64,000 bases of DNA, from the NCBI RefSeq assembly GCF_000013665.1, contig NC_007912.1:2590501-2654500 (forward strand), in the 5' to 3' direction. A program made the translations under genes and the position numbers. The notes under the pieces are model-generated. The model saw only the letters and a program-made list of their open reading frames with translations. It did no database searches and was not told where the DNA came from. The stretch's first letter is position 1, and each line of letters begins with the position of its first letter. This document shows positions 30,501-36,500 of the stretch, piece by piece. Source of the DNA: Saccharophagus degradans 2-40. Lineage in GTDB: Bacteria; Pseudomonadota; Gammaproteobacteria; Pseudomonadales; Cellvibrionaceae.

Positions 30501-33500
30501 TTTTTCTTATCTCGGTTGCGTAAGCGGTGAACTTAAGGTTGCTACCCGCTTCACCATATGGAATATGTACAACAAAATCATAGGGGTAAACCAAATCTGT
30601 TACTGTTTTAGTCCCTGCTTTTAAACCATCAATATTAAGTACAACTTGCTGAATACCAACATCATCAGTTGCGTTCACCTGCACCAACAAATACCGGCCT
30701 TCGGTAACCTCAGAGTTATTCTCGGGCACACCTATGGCAACCAATGGCCCTTGGTCTGGCTTAATCTGTACTTGTACGGTTTCTTCTGCTCTGTGGGCAT
30801 CTACATCTTGGTAATTAACGCCATAGCTATCAACGGCTTCTACAGAAATTGTGATTAAATTATTCGCCGCATTATTGGCATCATAAGCAGGCACTGGCAC
30901 GCTGTAATTATAAGGAGGTGCCTTTAAGCGCATTTGATATGCAGGTTGGCCGTTACCATAAGTAGCCACCAAATTTACGTAAGCTATAGCCACGTCATCA
31001 AATGCATTAACATTTACATACAATGGCGTATTTTCTACAACAGTAGCGTTATTTAATGGCTCTACTATATCTAAAACGGGTCGTTCGTCTGGCCGCGTAG
31101 TGACGCTGTTTGTCAAAGAAACTTCATTATTGGTATCGCGTACCACTACAGTAATAAGCGTATCAAAACGAGCAACATCGGCATAATTTACCGACAAGGT
31201 AGCCGCAATATCGCGCAACTTGGGTGTATTAACCAGCTGCGAGTATTGTGGCGTATCAATATTATTTGTAGTGATCGGTCGATCATCTATACGAGGAATA
31301 TCATCGATAGTTCGCAGTAAATCTGGGGTAGATTTTATGTACTCACCAGAATTTAACAGCACACCATAACCACGATACAGCTCTAGCTGATTAACCAGCA
31401 CGTTATCTGCACCGCGATAGGTGAAAGTAAAATCTGTGCCTTCTATAGCGCCATCAGGCAAAGCCAGTTCGCTAACAATTGGGGCTATATCATCGGGCAA
31501 AACGTTTAGCGTTACACGGCTAAATGCAACCGCACCGTCAGAGTCGGTAACGTAAGCTTCTAGCTCTATTTCTGTTACATTAGAAGATAACCCTGCCGGT
31601 AAATCCACGGCATAGTTACGGCTTAACGCATAGGGGCTTGATGGACGACCGTACTCTTTAGCAATTTCAACACCGTAATTGCGTTCGAATTCGTCGTATA
31701 TTTCTGCAAATTTCTGCTCTACAGATAAATCATAATCGTCTACATCTAAATCTGTAGCCTCAATGGGGCGTGGAGCATTTAGCAGTAGACCATTCGCGTA
31801 CATCTGAATATTACTTCCAGATAAGAAACGATCATCGGCTAAAACAATACCAACCTGTAAATTGAAACTGCCAGACGCTACTTCTTGGTTCTGCGCTGGG
31901 CTTACAAACCGAAGTGCTGGTGCAACGTTGGCTATTGGATGCACAAGGAATGTGCGAGTTGTAATTTGGCCAAGAGAGTCAATAAGTTTAAATTGATACT
32001 CCGTCGGCTCCGCTCTATCAAACTCTACTGCTATTTTTCGCTGAACAGATTTAACAGGATACTCAGGGCAGCTATTGCCCATAGACTCTTCAAAAATAGT
32101 TTCTGCTACAGATCCGTCATAATTTAAACGCGATAACTCAATATGGCTAAGGCTAGCATCATCAGAGAACAGCCCCTCTACATCGAAAGTTTCACCTTGA
32201 CGTACCCAAAACTCGCCGTAATTTAGCCGTGCAGCTTCACGAATAGATTTTAGTGGCTTGCCGTTAACTTTATAGCTTTCAAACGCTACAAACTTAAACT
32301 CAGGCTTTTCGTTTATGCCTACAGGGTAAGTAACATTAAATTCTGTTTCATTGCCACTTTTGTCTACCCCCAATACCGTAAGAGTATATTCATCAAACGT
32401 GTAGTTATTGGGTATACGAATTGGGAACTCAAACTGAGAGCTCTTCCAACCAGGGAAATATTCCACCAACGGTAGGTTGTAGTTCTGCTTAATTTTGATT
32501 GCATCTAAGTATTCAGAACCGCTCAAATACAATTTGAAAGGAATGGCTTCACCTGCAACAAACTCGCTACCCTGCTCTGGGCTACGCAGTGATAAATCAG
32601 GCACTAACTCATCTTGTTTTAACACCCAACTTTTTACCGGTGCTAAATTTTGGTCTTGAGCTCTGAATAGCTCATAACGATCTGTACCCAATGAATATAA
32701 CGCAACACTTTCTAGCCATTCATTACGAGGTACCCATAGGCCCTGAGTCTTAGATGTAGAAACGGAAGAAACAACGGAAGGTTGCAATGGCTGCACCACT
32801 GCCAAGCCCGATGCAGAGTTGCGATCTAGAATATGAAGCGTATAAATAAACTCGGTAGATATACCTTTCAAGCGCGCCAATTTAACATCTAACTGCTTAA
32901 CCGGCAGCGCTACACCATTTAGCGCAAAAACCTTAATTGAAATTTCAGAAATGGTTTTATCGCTAGCATAGTTTGTTAAATCTAGCTCACCCGCCGATTG
33001 CACTTGCTGAGTAGTTACACCTAGCCCACACTCATCTTGACTGTAAACAGTAATTTCAAATAAGAATTCCGCTACATCTTCGTGCTTGAAGTTAACAATG
33101 TAATCAAGAGGCCCAGCTTTTGATAAAAGGTTTAGTTTAGATTCAGCTGCCTTGAGCGCAAAGCTACCTGCAGTAAGTTGAAAGCTACTGCCTGAATAGT
33201 CTGGGTAGGCGGCACTTACCACCTGCAGAGTATGAGTATTATTTTGAAGAATGGTGGGTTCTATAGCGTTAGCGTATAAATCTGCTAAAGAGGTACTCAG
33301 GGGGTAATCAATTAAGTTGTCATCTGCAAACGCATAAACCGCAGATGTGAAAGCTCTTGGCGAGGTTCCATCTTCTCCTTTTAAGCTAGATAACATACCA
33401 ACCCATCGTACTGGGTTATTCGGCGTTACATAGTCATCTGCTATATCCAGCGTTATCTTGGTATAAGCGCCGCTGTACAAATCTGTAAGTGCTTGTACAG

Positions 33501-36500
33501 ATACGCTAGGCCGCGAATCGGGCAAAATAGAAGAGAGCTGGCTCTTGGTAGAGACATTACCAGCGGTATCAGTGGCTTCAACGATAAACGATAACGGCAC
33601 ATTACCGTTGGCGAATGACGTGTACTCAGAAATATCGATCGAAATTTCTGTATCACCACTCTTAGGAACAGCGATATTATTGTTACCTTGTAAACCTTCA
33701 TAAGAGCGCAATAATTCACGCTCCTTCCCGCTTGCTTCCACATATACCTTAACCGATGCAAGGCTAACATTGTCTTTAACGTTAGCTTTAAAAATTACAT
33801 CTTGAAGCACATAAAGGTTTTTTGCAGGTGACGAAATATCAATAACTGGCGGCTCTTCGTCTAGGGCTACAGTAAAATCGACACTTAAAGAGTTTCCTAC
33901 ATTAATTCCTCTATCGAGTGCACGAACGCTTAATTTAAACGTCTCGCCCGCTCTAGCAGTAAAGCTGTCTGGTAAGGTTATGCGCCCTTGAAAATCTGTT
34001 TTCATGCGAGTGGACGCAACTATCCCACCGAACGTACCCGGGTTTGGAATAGTTATATTCTCTACTTGATCTTTTCTACCAAAGGCTAACCACTCGAGTG
34101 GAGTCTCTACGCCATTTGCATCCGTCAATACAGCCTGAATAGAGTCGATATAAATATTGTCGTTGGCAGCACCTGCAACTTTAAATGATTCACCAGGCAA
34201 CACCGTTATTGCCGTTGAAGGCTCAACCATACTGACATAAGGCGCTTCATCATCATCAATAATATCAATTTGGAAAAGCGCTTCTGTTATTTGCGACGCT
34301 GAATCTGTAGCGCGCACACCAAGCTCCATCACCTCACCATCGTTGCGATGCGGAACACGAAGACTCTTGGAGTAGTACTCTGAAGCACCCTTTGCAGAAT
34401 TAACGTTAACCGAGAATTCCTCTAACGATTCACCCGTAGTTGCATTGCGCACAAAAAATACGATAGACCGAACTTCGCGATCATCATCAACCAATACATT
34501 CGCAGTAAATTGTTCGCCTTCATACAACCTAGCGCCAGCAGCAGGCGTTCGTATAGATATTGATGGAGGGGCATCGTTACGTACTTTAAATGTCCAAGTG
34601 TCTTGCGTTGTATTTTGGTGAATATCTGTAACTTCTACACTTAAATCTAAGCTATCGCCAGAGCCTATCGCCGTGCTGAAAGAACCGGAATATACCTTTT
34701 CGTTGGCACTAAACGTTTTAGAATGCACAACAGTCGCACCATTGCGAACAACAATAGATTGCAAACCGGCATTATCTGAAAGGCCATATTCAAAGGACTG
34801 ACTTAACCCAGTATACAAAGGTGAGCCTTCAACAGGGCTTGCCAATGCTAGAGCAGGTTTTTGAGCATCCTTTAAAATTCTTAGGTGTGGCCTTAGGTCT
34901 GTACCATCAGATAAAAGTACATCGGACAAAGTCCCATTACCGTCCTCTACCTGCAGTTCAATTCGAACAACTTGATTTTCATTAGCAAGCCCAAACTCGC
35001 TTAATGGAACAGTAAAAGCATGCACTAAAATATCCGCCGGAGTTATACCATCGGCAGCGCGCACGGTTTTTTCATAGAATGGCGTAGCATCCGCGCCCAA
35101 GTAAAGCGCCAACCTAACTGCATGCACCGAAAGGTCATCTGTAGCTAGCGTTTCTATAACGGCAACGTCATTTACGTAATACCCTGCTTTATCTGCCTTC
35201 GCCCTTACAGCAACTGGCTTATCATCGGCGAAAACGCCAACAACAACTTCAACAGTAGACACATTACCGGCTAAATCTCGCGCCTCTACCTTGATAGGGT
35301 AACTATCGAACGGAACACCGACATCATTTTTAAATTGCGGTGCCTCTAACAATTTAAGCGCAGAAAAAGCATTTACATTGCCAGGTACAGGCTGTGGAGC
35401 AAACTGCTCGCCAGTCAAAACATCGTCAAAATTGCCAGTCAGCTCATAAGGCATACCAGCTTCTTTTCTAACTCCGTAAAGCGTTAAGCTTTGAACTTCT
35501 ACGTTGTCGTAACCTGTTACCTTTAGTACAAACTTGCTGCCTTCAACCACTTCAGAAACATCTACACCTGCATGTTTGGCAGTAACAGCTGGTGACGAAA
35601 TATTAACAACAGGCGGCGTTTCATCCTTACCTAGTGTTGCATTAACGGTGTTACTCGTAGCTACCTTACCGGCGGAGTCTGTAACAACAGCATAAATGGC
35701 AAGTGGCTGCTCAGTTTGGATGTTTTCTGGCGTAGTAAACACAAAACTAAAAGGTGCGGCAGCATCAGAGCCAACGAGCTTACTGTTTACAAAAAAGTCG
35801 ACTCGTTTAATACCCAAATCATCGCTAGCGTTTGCTCGAAGCTCTACTGGCAAACCAGAAACAATATGCTGCCCTTCGATAGGGTGTGAAAGCGCAATAG
35901 TAGGTGCCTGATCGCCTTTAATCGGCAGTAATAGTGGTTCGGATTCGCTTATCTCTTGATGAAAATCTTCTATGCGCCCTACTATTTTCAAAGTTTGGCC
36001 AATCATTGCTTCGGTTATAGCAAACTCGAAAACTTCTACATGACTGTCGTAACCGTACTCTTGAACCGTGAACGCAGAAAAATCGGCGCTGGGCTTAATA
36101 TATTTTTTAGTATCTACAACTTCATCGTTAACCAATAACTGGTAACGGGTACCCAAGCCTAATGTATCATCAGCACCCTGCAGCGACACGCGTACTTTTT
36201 GGCCAGCGGTTGCAATTGCTCCTGTTAAAGGCTGAATAATTTTGGCCTTTGGTGAATCGTTATTTTTAATACGAATTATTTTGCCACCAGCGTCTTTGTG
36301 CTGATTACCTACAAAAACCCTTGCCTCCAATGCTAGGCTTGTTTCGTTGGTGCTGATTTCAGGTGCAGTAATTTGATACTGCCAAAGCTCGTAAAACTCT
36401 TCACTTGTTTTATCTTGCTCTATCGCAGCGTAATAAGTTTGGCCAAGCTTACGGCCGTCGGCAAAAAACTCCACATAAGTAATGGCAGATTTTTCTGGTG